DNA of 34,508 nt, from contig JAQVHY010000018.1 in NCBI GenBank assembly GCA_028695935.1, positions 1 through 34,508 of the forward strand, given 5' to 3'. This document shows positions 15,951 to 24,400 of this stretch, one piece after another (positions within the stretch are counted from its first letter, which is position 1; each line of letters opens with the position of its first letter). The position numbers and the translations under genes were made by a program. The notes under the pieces were generated by a model. The model made no database searches. It worked only from the letters and a program-made list of their open reading frames with translations, and was not told the DNA's origin. This DNA is from Desulfobacca sp. (lineage in GTDB: Bacteria > Desulfobacterota > Desulfobaccia > Desulfobaccales > Desulfobaccaceae).

Positions 15951-18062
15951 TCAAGCGGTTTTCTGAAAGCGAAGGGCCTGGCGCACGGGACTCTCCTTGA
16001 TTTCCAGCAGCTTGGCTTCAAATTCCTGGGCCAGACGGGTAAATTCCTGGCTCATTCCCGGAGCCAAGCCGCGGTAAATCAGACGTTCCGGTTCCAGTCC
16101 GGCCTCACCCAAACATTCCTGCCACCATGCCACCCGCTCCCAGGCCCGAGGGCTGCCCTGGAAGGATTTGCAACTCCCCGGATGGCAGGCCAGCACCATT
16201 ACTCCATCAGCGCCGGCTTTAAACGCGGTCATGACATAGTCCAGGTCCACCTTCCCGGCGCAAGGGACCTCAATCAGTTCCAGCCCCAGGGGTACCGGCA
16301 ATTTCCGATAGGCGGCCAGCCGAGCTGCTTCCCTAGCCGAATTCCGGCAGCCCAAGGCGACGATCAGGGGGTGGTAAGCTGCCGAGACTGGGGTCGCAAA
16401 AGAAGCTAATGATCTAAGTTCAGCCTGGAATTGTTGATCGTGATAGCGGTACAGCTGAATTGCCGCCATAGGACATTCCACGGCACAAAGGCCGCAAACT
16501 TTACAGGCCAGATCGGAGAACACCGGCCGGCGGTGGACCACCGAGATAGCCCGGTGGGGACAGAGACGGTAACAGGTCAGGCAAATGGCGCACTTTTTTC
16601 GGTCTAATCTAATCCGGTCCAAGGCCGCGGGGATATGACCCGCCCCAAGTAGCCTGTATAGATAGAGGGCAGCCTCCCGGACCTCCTGGAAGCTTTCCGT
16701 CAGGCTGCTAGGCCCACGGGCCGGACCGACCGCCAGCACCCCGGTGCGGTTGGTGTAAATCGGCAGGTTATAGACGTGATCACCTTGAAAAAAACCCTGA
16801 CTGTCGGCTAGAATTCCCAGAGTTTTTTCCAGCTCCGGGGCCTCGGGCGGCGGTCGCAGGGCTTCTTCCAGGACAATCAATTGGGGCTGCACTACTAATT
16901 CCTGGTTCATGACCTCGTCGAAAAAGCGAACCGTCAGGGCCTCATCGGTCATGGCGATAACCGGCTGACTGCCGGTGACCTTAACGAAGACCACCCCGGC
17001 CTGCCGGGCCTGCTGGGAAAGCGCCTCCAGACCCTCCTCCGCCACCTTGAAGTGGTCGAGCACCACCAGGACCCGCCGTCCGTGGTTTTCCACCAATTCC
17101 AGGGCGGCCCGAAAGGCGCGGCGCTGCGACACCGGGGAGGAATTATGGGTAAATCCCAGCAGAAAAAGCACCGGGGCCGCGTCTACCGCGGTCAGCGTCG
17201 GCAATGGCGCTGAGTTATTTTCAAAGTGCAATTGGGCTTCCAGATCGGCCAGTGACCTGACCCGCTCCGCCGGCCTCAGACCCCAGGCCGCCCAATCAAC
17301 GGTCAGCTCGGGTTCCAGGGCCAGGATTACGCCGCCCACCTGATATTCTTGTTGGCCGCCGGTGGCATCTGCGACAAGCGCCCGGTACTGTCCGGCAACG
17401 CCGTCAAATTCGACGATCTGACTGGCAAACCGGATTTCAATGCCGGGATGTTGAAGCACCGCCGATAGCAACTGATCTAAGGCCTTGGCGGTTTCCCTGG
17501 TATAGCCGCGGGCGTCACGTTTATCTCCCAGTTCGGAGTGAGAAGTGACCAGCAGCACTTTGAGGCCCCAAGACGAAAGTTCGGCAGCCGCGTGAAGCGC
17601 GCTCCAGCCCTGCCCGAGTACCAATACCGTCTGGGAGACTATAACTTCCTGAAGCTGGAGGATAGTTTTATGAACGAGTCGGGCAATCGCCCGGCGCACC
17701 GCGACCTCGGCCTTCTGGTTGGTCCACTCCCGGTCCTGATCAGCCTCGAACACCATCTCCTGCCAGTCCACCAGTTCGGTCGCCTCCAGATTGAGGCCCG
17801 CCTGCGCCAGCCGTGCCGCCCAGGTGGGGGCCACAGGGGTAAGGTGGCCGCTAGCCAGCAACACGCCATCTAAGTTATATTCATCCCGGTGTCTTTTGAT
17901 TTGAGCCAGGCCCGCGGCGGTGTAAATCTGCTCTACTTCCTGAACTAGCTGGACCTGGGAGTGAGCCGCCGCTACCTTATGCATATGCTCGACGTCCACT
18001 TGGGTCTTCTGGAGGTGGCCGTCGCGATCCCAGAAAAAGCCGATCCGAACCCCGGTACTCAT
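15951..18062 (-). CDS. QmoB/HdrA-like flavin iron-sulfur protein with MvhD-type C-terminus
   Basis: A 703-residue cytoplasmic protein with QmoB architecture. An HdrA-like N-terminal half holds a nucleotide-binding motif (VLVLGQGWSALHAAAEL). Two 4Fe-4S motifs lie around 495-540 (CAICLTCYRLCP and CKVCGLCAVECP). A C-terminal MvhD/FrhD-like domain (about 560-690) has PCAGKVDLDYV and ACHPGSCKSFQGS. The dinucleotide motif is atypical (G-Q-G-W-S-A instead of G-G-G-I-A-G), and the N-terminal CHCG-type cysteines of HdrA are missing (IGFFWDRDG), so its own FAD site may be weak or changed. It starts with an ATGA overlap on the QmoA-like gene and overlaps the Sec-CCG gene's first ATG in the same way, so the three form a translationally coupled module. 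In sulfate reducers QmoABC feeds electrons to APS reductase; here the neighbours point to the methylene-THF reductase complex instead. Confidence 0.85.
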   Translation of the reverse strand: MSTGVRIGFFWDRDGHLQKTQVDVEHMHKVAAAHSQVQLVQEVEQIYTAAGLAQIKRHRDEYNLDGVLLASGHLTPVAPTWAARLAQAGLNLEATELVDWQEMVFEADQDREWTNQKAEVAVRRAIARLVHKTILQLQEVIVSQTVLVLGQGWSALHAAAELSSWGLKVLLVTSHSELGDKRDARGYTRETAKALDQLLSAVLQHPGIEIRFASQIVEFDGVAGQYRALVADATGGQQEYQVGGVILALEPELTVDWAAWGLRPAERVRSLADLEAQLHFENNSAPLPTLTAVDAAPVLFLLGFTHNSSPVSQRRAFRAALELVENHGRRVLVVLDHFKVAEEGLEALSQQARQAGVVFVKVTGSQPVIAMTDEALTVRFFDEVMNQELVVQPQLIVLEEALRPPPEAPELEKTLGILADSQGFFQGDHVYNLPIYTNRTGVLAVGPARGPSSLTESFQEVREAALYLYRLLGAGHIPAALDRIRLDRKKCAICLTCYRLCPHRAISVVHRRPVFSDLACKVCGLCAVECPMAAIQLYRYHDQQFQAELRSLASFATPVSAAYHPLIVALGCRNSAREAARLAAYRKLPVPLGLELIEVPCAGKVDLDYVMTAFKAGADGVMVLACHPGSCKSFQGSPRAWERVAWWQECLGEAGLEPERLIYRGLAPGMSQEFTRLAQEFEAKLLEIKESPVRQALRFQKTA

Positions 18063-19303
18063 GGCCAGACTCCTAAATGGCGGGCCATCCGGGCCGCGGC
18101 CTGAGCTGCCTGGGTAATGGATTCGGCAATGTCCATAGGGCCGGTTGCGGTGCCGGCGACCACCACTCCCGGGGAATCATCTTCCTCCTCAGGGACGTAG
18201 AACCCGTGCTCATTCAGTTTCAGACCCAGCATCTGACCCAAAGCCTGATTCTCCGGTCGGGGCATAATTCCCACCGACAGCACTACCAGGTCGAAGTTTT
18301 CACTGATCACCGTCCGCTGCTCCAGATCAAAATACCGCACCGCAATCTGGTCCTGGGACGCGGGAAAATAATCGCCGGGCATAGAGCGAATTAACCTGAT
18401 CCTACCGTTCACTTCCCGCCTGAACCGCTCAAAATCTTTGCCGAAGTTCTGGAGATCCATATAAAAAACCGCGACCCTGGTCTCTGGTCGGGCATGACTG
18501 AGCTTCAGTCCTAGGCGCAAGGCATAGCCGCAACACACCCGGGAGCAGAAGTTATGCTTAAGACTAAGGTCGCGGCTGCCCACACACTGCACAAAGGCGA
18601 TATCCTGGGGCGGTGGGCCGTCCGCGGGGCGCAGCACCCCGCCCTGCTCGCGCAGGCGGCGCTCCAGCTCCAGGGCGGTGATCATATTAGGATAGGCATC
18701 AAAATTGAGGTGGGCCTTTTCCCGCGGATCAAAAGGCACATACCCGGTAGCCAGCACGATGCCGTCCACCCCTAAGGTTAATTCCGCACCCTGCCGATCC
18801 AGATCAATAGCCCCTTCCGGGCAGGCCCCTTGACACCGGCGGGCCTGGTCCAAACTGTCGCATAGACACTGTTCGGGATGGATAACGTAAAATGGATGAT
18901 TCTGGGAAGATGGGCCGTGCCGGATAGCGCCCTCGGCCACGCCTAAACATTTCTCGTAACAGATGCCGCAATTGGTGCATTGGTCTGGGTCGATATAACG
19001 CGGCGCCTGATGCAGGGTGACCTGGAACCTGCCATGCTGACGGGCCACGGAGCTAAGCCGGGTCTGCAAGCTGAGGTCGATGCCCGGAGCGCGGCTAACT
19101 TCCCGCAGCCGCTGCTCGACCAGACAGTTGTTGCACTTGAGACAGCGGTCGGTAGCCTTGCAGGCCAACTGGGCGGCATGACCACCTAAAAACGGGCCCT
19201 GGTCAATGAGGAGCACATCAACCTTCAGTTTGGAAAGTTCCCAGGCCGTAGTCATCCCGGCGATGCCGCCGCCTACTACCAATACCTTTTTGGTCTTACC
19301 CAT
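18059..19303 (-). CDS. QmoA/HdrA-like FAD iron-sulfur protein
   Basis: A 414-residue HdrA-family flavoprotein of QmoA length. The N-terminal FAD motif is VLVVGGGIAGMTTAWEL, followed by a cysteine cluster (ATDRCLKCNNC). Two ferredoxin-like motifs follow: CTNCGICYEKC near 110, and a second cysteine-rich stretch, CLCDSLDQARRCQGACP, near 145-165. The HdrA-type segment IAFVQCVGSRD and FCSRVCCGYALRLGLK appears in the middle, and a second FAD-contact motif (GVVVAGTATGPMDIAESI) at the end. It probably forms the flavin core of a heteromer with the QmoB-like and Sec-CCG proteins, with which it is coupled by a 4-bp ATGA overlap. It follows metF after 39 bp, with GGAT at the expected distance. QmoA itself is the nearest named relative, but the gene context is not that of an aprBA-qmo locus, so I give no symbol. 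Confidence 0.85.
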   Translation of the reverse strand: MGKTKKVLVVGGGIAGMTTAWELSKLKVDVLLIDQGPFLGGHAAQLACKATDRCLKCNNCLVEQRLREVSRAPGIDLSLQTRLSSVARQHGRFQVTLHQAPRYIDPDQCTNCGICYEKCLGVAEGAIRHGPSSQNHPFYVIHPEQCLCDSLDQARRCQGACPEGAIDLDRQGAELTLGVDGIVLATGYVPFDPREKAHLNFDAYPNMITALELERRLREQGGVLRPADGPPPQDIAFVQCVGSRDLSLKHNFCSRVCCGYALRLGLKLSHARPETRVAVFYMDLQNFGKDFERFRREVNGRIRLIRSMPGDYFPASQDQIAVRYFDLEQRTVISENFDLVVLSVGIMPRPENQALGQMLGLKLNEHGFYVPEEEDDSPGVVVAGTATGPMDIAESITQAAQAAARMARHLGVWP

Positions 19304-19342
19304 TTAAGCATCCAAGTAAATGCTGCCCCCCAGGCCGTATTT

Positions 19343-20224
19343 TTACAATTCCACCGCCGCGATAACCTCCGGGATGATCTCCACATGATGATCTGCCCTT
19401 AGGTGGACGCCGTGAGCCAACCCTTTATCTTTGATAGCTCGGATCATTTCGATGGCCCGCTGTTTCCCGCGGGTTAGGGCTTGAGTCTCATCCAGTCCCT
19501 GGAATTCGTTCATGATCTCTGGGGGAATGAGGTTGCCCGGAGGATTATTAGTGGCCTGGCACTCTACATCGCCCTTCCCGAGCAGCCGCACTCCGACCAG
19601 CAATTTGACCTCTTGTTGCCTAATATGAGCCACAAAGGCCTCCAGCTTGTTAAGGTCGTAACCGTCCAGGGTAATAAGAAAATCCGCGCCGGCCCGGATT
19701 TTTTTCAGACACTTGATCATCTGCGGTTGGAGGGGCTGGGCCGCAGGGTTGGCCACTGCCCCCAAAAAAAACCTGGGCGCGCCGTTCAGATCATTGCCGC
19801 CCTGGACTTGGCCGTTTTCCAGCGACCGGGCCATTGTCAGCGCCTGGACCGAATCCAGATCAAACACCGGCATGGCCTCCGGGATGTTGCCAAAGCTCAG
19901 GTAATCGCCGCTGACTAATAAAATGTTCTCAATTCCCAAGGCATAGGCCCCCAGCAGCCCGGCAGCCAGGGCCAGACGGTTGCGGTCCCGGCAGTTAAAG
20001 GTACAAATAACTTCGCCCCCTTGTTCACGGGCCAGGACGCTGGCGGCCAGCGCCCCCATGGCCAGATTAGCCCCGCGATTGTCAGAGATCGCCAAGGCGT
20101 CGACGCAGTCTTTTAAGATGTTAACTTGGCGTCGCAAAGATTCAGGGTTCACGCCTGGAGGGGGTGCAAGTCCCACCGTGATCACAAATTTGCCGGACTC
20201 TAAAGCGTTCTGGAACTTACTCAT
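19343..20224 (-). CDS. metF: MetF-like methylene-tetrahydrofolate reductase, flavoprotein subunit
   Basis: A 293-residue TIM-barrel protein of the MetF family, expected to interconvert 5,10-methylene- and 5-methyl-tetrahydrofolate, the methyl-branch step of the Wood-Ljungdahl pathway. Start ATG at 20224, overlapping the metV stop by 8 bp, gives the family N-terminus MSKFQNALESGKFVIT; the frame is open 42 codons further upstream inside metV. Family blocks visible: TFNCRDRNRLAL, GIENILLVSGDYLSFG (Asp107, matching E. coli Asp120), PVFDLDSVQAL and RFFLGAVANPAAQPLQPQ. Odd: the catalytic Glu (E. coli Glu28) is Gly18 in VGLAPPPG, and the substrate Gln (E. coli Gln183 in ITQFFFD) is Leu186 in ITLDGYD. 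It pairs with MetV. Either the active site is rebuilt or the substrate is different. Confidence 0.85.
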   Translation of the reverse strand: MSKFQNALESGKFVITVGLAPPPGVNPESLRRQVNILKDCVDALAISDNRGANLAMGALAASVLAREQGGEVICTFNCRDRNRLALAAGLLGAYALGIENILLVSGDYLSFGNIPEAMPVFDLDSVQALTMARSLENGQVQGGNDLNGAPRFFLGAVANPAAQPLQPQMIKCLKKIRAGADFLITLDGYDLNKLEAFVAHIRQQEVKLLVGVRLLGKGDVECQATNNPPGNLIPPEIMNEFQGLDETQALTRGKQRAIEMIRAIKDKGLAHGVHLRADHHVEIIPEVIAAVEL

Positions 20225-20897
20225 GGGCCGAGTATCTTCTTTTATAGGCCTGGTGAATCTGAGTCGCCGGGTGCGCGGCCCGGCGGTGATCCCGGGGAGG
20301 GACAATATCTGCGATCTGAGCCAGGCGGCCGGAGGCTTCCAGCCGTTCATAAATCATCGTCCAGGCGCAGGGCTTATCCGGGTTAACTTCGCATTTACCC
20401 GCGCGGGTCCCGGCGCAGGGTCCGTTGAGCAGGCTTTTGGGGCACATGGTGATCGGGCACACCGCGCCGGTCAGCGCCAAGTAGCAGGAGCCGCACAGGC
20501 GGCAACGCTCGGTCCAGTAGCCGGGCTCTTCATTGGCGCCGATGAAGGTGGTGTCCACTCCCGGCAGCACTACCTTGTCCGGGTAGCGGTCAGACAGGAA
20601 CTGGATTCCGACCCCGCAGGCCAGGGACACCAAAACATCATAATCTTTTACCAGATGCCTGATTTCGTAAAGAAACTCGCGGTCACATTGGCGCTCCACG
20701 GTGGCTTCGCCCATAAACAAGGGTTGGCCGGCGAGTTGGGAGGCGATTTCCAACTGCGAAGCCAACAGCTTGACCTCCCGCTCGCCACCGGCCAGGCAGA
20801 CGGCGACACAGGTGCCGCAGCCGACGATCAGCACCCGCTGATAGCCTTTAAGGCTGTCCTTGATCTCGGCCAGGGGCTTGCGCTGGGCAATAATCAC
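20217..20897 (-). CDS. metV: MetV-like methylene-THF reductase partner subunit
   Basis: A 226-residue cysteine-rich protein of the MTHFR C-terminal (MetV) family, found beside MetF in acetogens and other users of the Wood-Ljungdahl pathway. It links MetF to its electron donor through zinc or iron-sulfur sites. It has VLIVGCGTCVAVCLAGG near the N-terminus, VSLACGVGIQ in the middle, and the signature CRLCGSCYLALTGAVCP, then KSLLNGPCAGTRAGKCEV and KPCAWTMIYERL. GTG at 20897 is chosen because GGAGAA lies 8 bases upstream and the family starts at VIIAQRKPLAEI. A GTG at 20957 would overlap mvhD by 35 bp without a ribosome-binding site. It lies between mvhD and metF, the arrangement expected for a MetFV-HdrABC-MvhD complex. 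Confidence 0.9.
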   Translation of the reverse strand: MIIAQRKPLAEIKDSLKGYQRVLIVGCGTCVAVCLAGGEREVKLLASQLEIASQLAGQPLFMGEATVERQCDREFLYEIRHLVKDYDVLVSLACGVGIQFLSDRYPDKVVLPGVDTTFIGANEEPGYWTERCRLCGSCYLALTGAVCPITMCPKSLLNGPCAGTRAGKCEVNPDKPCAWTMIYERLEASGRLAQIADIVPPRDHRRAAHPATQIHQAYKRRYSAHE

Positions 20898-20922
20898 GTT
20901 TTCTTCTCCATACTTTGACGCC

Positions 20923-21408
20923 TCAGGCCACTGCCCGTCTCTGATTTTCAATTCCACCGGCGGCCTGGTGTAAACGCAGGGGATTGGGCCCCAGTTTTTT
21001 AACTCGGGCTACCATTTCATTGACCCGCGCCACCCACTGGGGCGCATCCGAGGCCCCGATGTGGTACATTTCCAGTCGTTCGCCCGCAATACCGGCTTCG
21101 GCCAGCAAGGCTTTGGTATATTCCACCCGCTCGCGGGCGCGCAGATTACCCTCCCGGAAATGGCAGTCCCCCGCTTCGCAACCGCCCACCAGGATGGCAT
21201 CGACCCCGGTTTGCATGGTTTTGAGCAAATGGATGGTGTCCACCTTGCCGGTGCAGGGTAGCTTGACGATCCTCACTTCGGGCGGATATTGCAGCCGCAG
21301 GGAGCCAGCCATATCCGCCGCGGTATAGGTGCAGTAGGTGCATACCAGTGCCACAATTTTAGGCTGCCAATCGTTGTTGTTAGTAATGGCTGGGTTCATT
21401 TCCCTCAC
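20923..21408 (-). CDS. mvhD: MvhD/FrhD-family electron-transfer subunit
   Basis: A 161-residue protein of the methyl-viologen-reducing hydrogenase delta family, a 2Fe-2S carrier that passes electrons to HdrA. It has VCTYCTYTAADMAG near residue 24, KLPCTGKVDTIHLL, and the diagnostic GGCEAGDCHFREGN. The first GTG overlaps the hdrA stop as GTGA, which suggests translational coupling. An ATG nine bases further in (21399) has GAGGG three bases upstream and is an alternative. No hydrogenase genes lie nearby, so it probably links the large HdrA to MetV/MetF rather than to hydrogen. Confidence 0.92.
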   Translation of the reverse strand: MREMNPAITNNNDWQPKIVALVCTYCTYTAADMAGSLRLQYPPEVRIVKLPCTGKVDTIHLLKTMQTGVDAILVGGCEAGDCHFREGNLRARERVEYTKALLAEAGIAGERLEMYHIGASDAPQWVARVNEMVARVKKLGPNPLRLHQAAGGIENQRRAVA

Positions 21409-24400
21409 GCTACTTGGCGTTGTAAGTCATCGATCAGTTGGTCTAAAGGGCAGACCACCATGGTTTCCGCCAGGATCTGATCGTCTTTTAAATGCTGCAC
21501 TTGAATGAGCCGCCGCGGGCAGGCGCTGGCGCAGTTGCCGCAACCCTGACATTCCGCCGGATCAATCTCGATAAAGCCGTCGGCCGCGACTTTGGGCACT
21601 CCAAAGGGGCAGGTCCGGGCGCAAGTCATACAGACTACACACTTCTCCCGGTCCACGGTGGCGACCTGACCGCCGACAAACATCTTCTCCTGGGCCAGGA
21701 TAGTAGCCGCCCGACTGGCCGCGCCCTGGGCCTGGGCAATGGACTCCTCCAGAAACTTGGGACCGTGCCCCAAACCGCATAGAAAATAGCCCGAATTGGT
21801 GAAATCCAGGGGCCGGAGCTTGACGTGGGCCTCCAGCAAAAAGCCATCCTGGTCCAAGGGGAGTTTCAGGGTGCCGGCCAGGGCTTTGCTTTCCGCCCGC
21901 GGCCGCAGCGCGGCGCTTAAGACCACGGCGCTGACCGGAATCTCCAGTTCGGCGTGCATGTTCTGATCAAAGACATTGACCACCAAGGCCTCGCTGTCAG
22001 CTTTTACGGTTGGTTTCTGAGCCAGATCAAAACGGACAAACCGAACTCCCGCCTTCCGGGCCTGCTGGTAATAGAGTTCATTAAGGCCAAAGGTCCGGAT
22101 GTCGCGATAGAGCACATAAACCGCCGCCTGGGGATTCAGCTCCTTAAACTTAAGGGCATTGGTGATCGCCTGGGTACAACAGATACGGCTACAATAAGGA
22201 TGCTCCGGCTCACGTGATCCCACACACTGGATCATTACCAGGCTATCAATTTGGTTGAGACGCGCGTCGCTAGCTCCCAAAAAGCCGTGGAATTCCCGTT
22301 GGGTCCAGACCTGCGGGTGCTGGCCGTAGAGATACTCGCTAGGGCGATATTCGCTGGCCCCGGTGGCCACGATGGTGGCGCCGTGCTCCACCTCCTGTAT
22401 TTGCCCGTCAGCATTGATCCGGCTGACAAATTTTCCCAGATGTCCCCTGGTGTCGATAACTTCGGCACCGGTTAATAAGCTGATTTTAGGATGGTTTTTT
22501 ACCTGACCGATCAGCGTCTGGACAAAATTCTGGACATCTTCACCCTGAGCGTTGAAATAGAGGTGCAGGGCTTCACCTCCCAGCGTGTCGGTTTTCTCCA
22601 CCAGCGTGGTTCCGAAACCTTGATCGGCCAGGGCCAGAGCCGCACTCAGACCGGCCACCCCACCCCCGATCACCAATCCCTTCTGGGTCACGGTAACCGC
22701 GTGTTCCGGCAAGGGTTCCAGCCGCGCCGCCCGCGAGACTGACATACGCACCAGGTCTTTGGCTTTTTCGGTGGCGGCCTCCGGCTCCTGTTGATGCACC
22801 CAGGAACACTGATCCCGGATGTTGGCCATATCAAACAGGTATTTGTTGAGTCCGGCCTGACGCAGATTATCCTGGAACAGCGGTTCATGGGTGCGCGGCG
22901 AGCACGAAGCCACCACCACCCGGTTAAGCTGATATTCGTCAATGATCTCGATCATTCTGGCCTGGGAGTCGGTGGAACAGGTAAACAGGTAGTCCGTGGT
23001 ATAAACCACGTGAGGTAGGGTCTGGGCGTACTCGGCCACTGCCTTGACATCGATCACCCCGGCAATGTTAATCCCACAATGGCAGACAAAGACGCCGATG
23101 CGTGGTTCCTGCCCCTGTACCGGTCGCTCCGCGGGATAGACGATCTCCCGGGCCAGGGTACCGCGGGCCGCGGCCAGCAGACGCTGGGCCTGGCACGCGG
23201 CGCTCGAGGCCTGGGCCACGGTCTCGGGTATGTCTTTAGGGGACTGGAATACGCCGCAGGTATAAATCCCTTCTCGGGAAGTGGCAATCAGATCAAACGG
23301 CCGGGGTTGGGCAAAGGCAAAGTGGTCCAACTCCAGGTTCATTTTGCGGGCGATACTGATACTGGCCGGATGGGGCTTCAGGCCCACCGATAGAATGACC
23401 AGGTCGAAGCGCTCATCCTGGAACTGGCCGGCTTCATCCAGGTAGTGAATCTCCAGATCGTGACTAATGGGGTTCTCCGCTACCCGTGAAATCATACTGC
23501 GCACGAAGCGCACCCCGTGTTCGGTCCGGGCCCGCTCATAGTAGCGGTCGAAGCCTTTGCCATGCGCTCGCAGGTCCATGAAAAAGATGGTCGGCTCGAT
23601 CCGGGGATCATGCTCTTTGGCGATGATCGCCTGTTTAATCGCATACATGCAGCACACCGAAGAACAATAGTCCTGACCGCAGGCCGCATCGCGCGAGCCG
23701 ACGCATTGAATCCAGGCCACTTTAACCGGCTCCTTACCGTCCGAGCGGCGCTGGAGATGGCCTTGTAAAGGTCCAGAAGCCGACAGCATCCGTTCAAATT
23801 CCAGGCTGGTGATGACATTGGGATAGCGGCCGTAACCATATTCTCCTTTGCGGGAGGCGTCAAAGGGCCGGAAACCCAGGGCCAGGATCACCGCCCCGAC
23901 CTCGAGATTAATGGTCTGGGGTAACATGCCATGGTCAATGGCCCCGGCCTGGCAGGCCGCCACACATTGCATACACTCCGAACAAACGCCACAATTGAGG
24001 CAGCGGGCCGCTTCGGCCTGGGCCTGCTCGATGGTATAGCCCTGGGCCACCTCATCAAAACTGTTGCCGCAGAGTTCGGCGGGCAGGACTGGCATAGCCC
24101 GCCGGGGTTGCTTTTCCTTATCCAGCGGAATTTCCGCCCAATCAGCCAGGGCCTGAGCTTCCGCACCCAGATCCCGTCCCGCGGTTAAATCCCGACCCTG
24201 TAAATACCGGTCAATTGATTCCGCGGCCTCCAGCCCTCCGGCAATGGCGCCGATTGCCACCCAGGGACCGGTATGGACATCCCCCGCGGCAAATACTCCG
24301 GACCGGGAGGTCTGATAAGTCACCGGATCCAATTCCACAGTCCCGAAACGGGTGGTTTGAATATTAGTATCGGCTACGCCGGTCAAGTCTGCGGCCTGCC

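Noticed and set aside
15256-15954. Treating the UGA-containing gene as two genes or as a frameshifted pseudogene
   Set aside because: Both halves are in the same frame, only one TGA separates them, it falls on the aligned cysteine of the paralogue, and the downstream part keeps every CCG cysteine.
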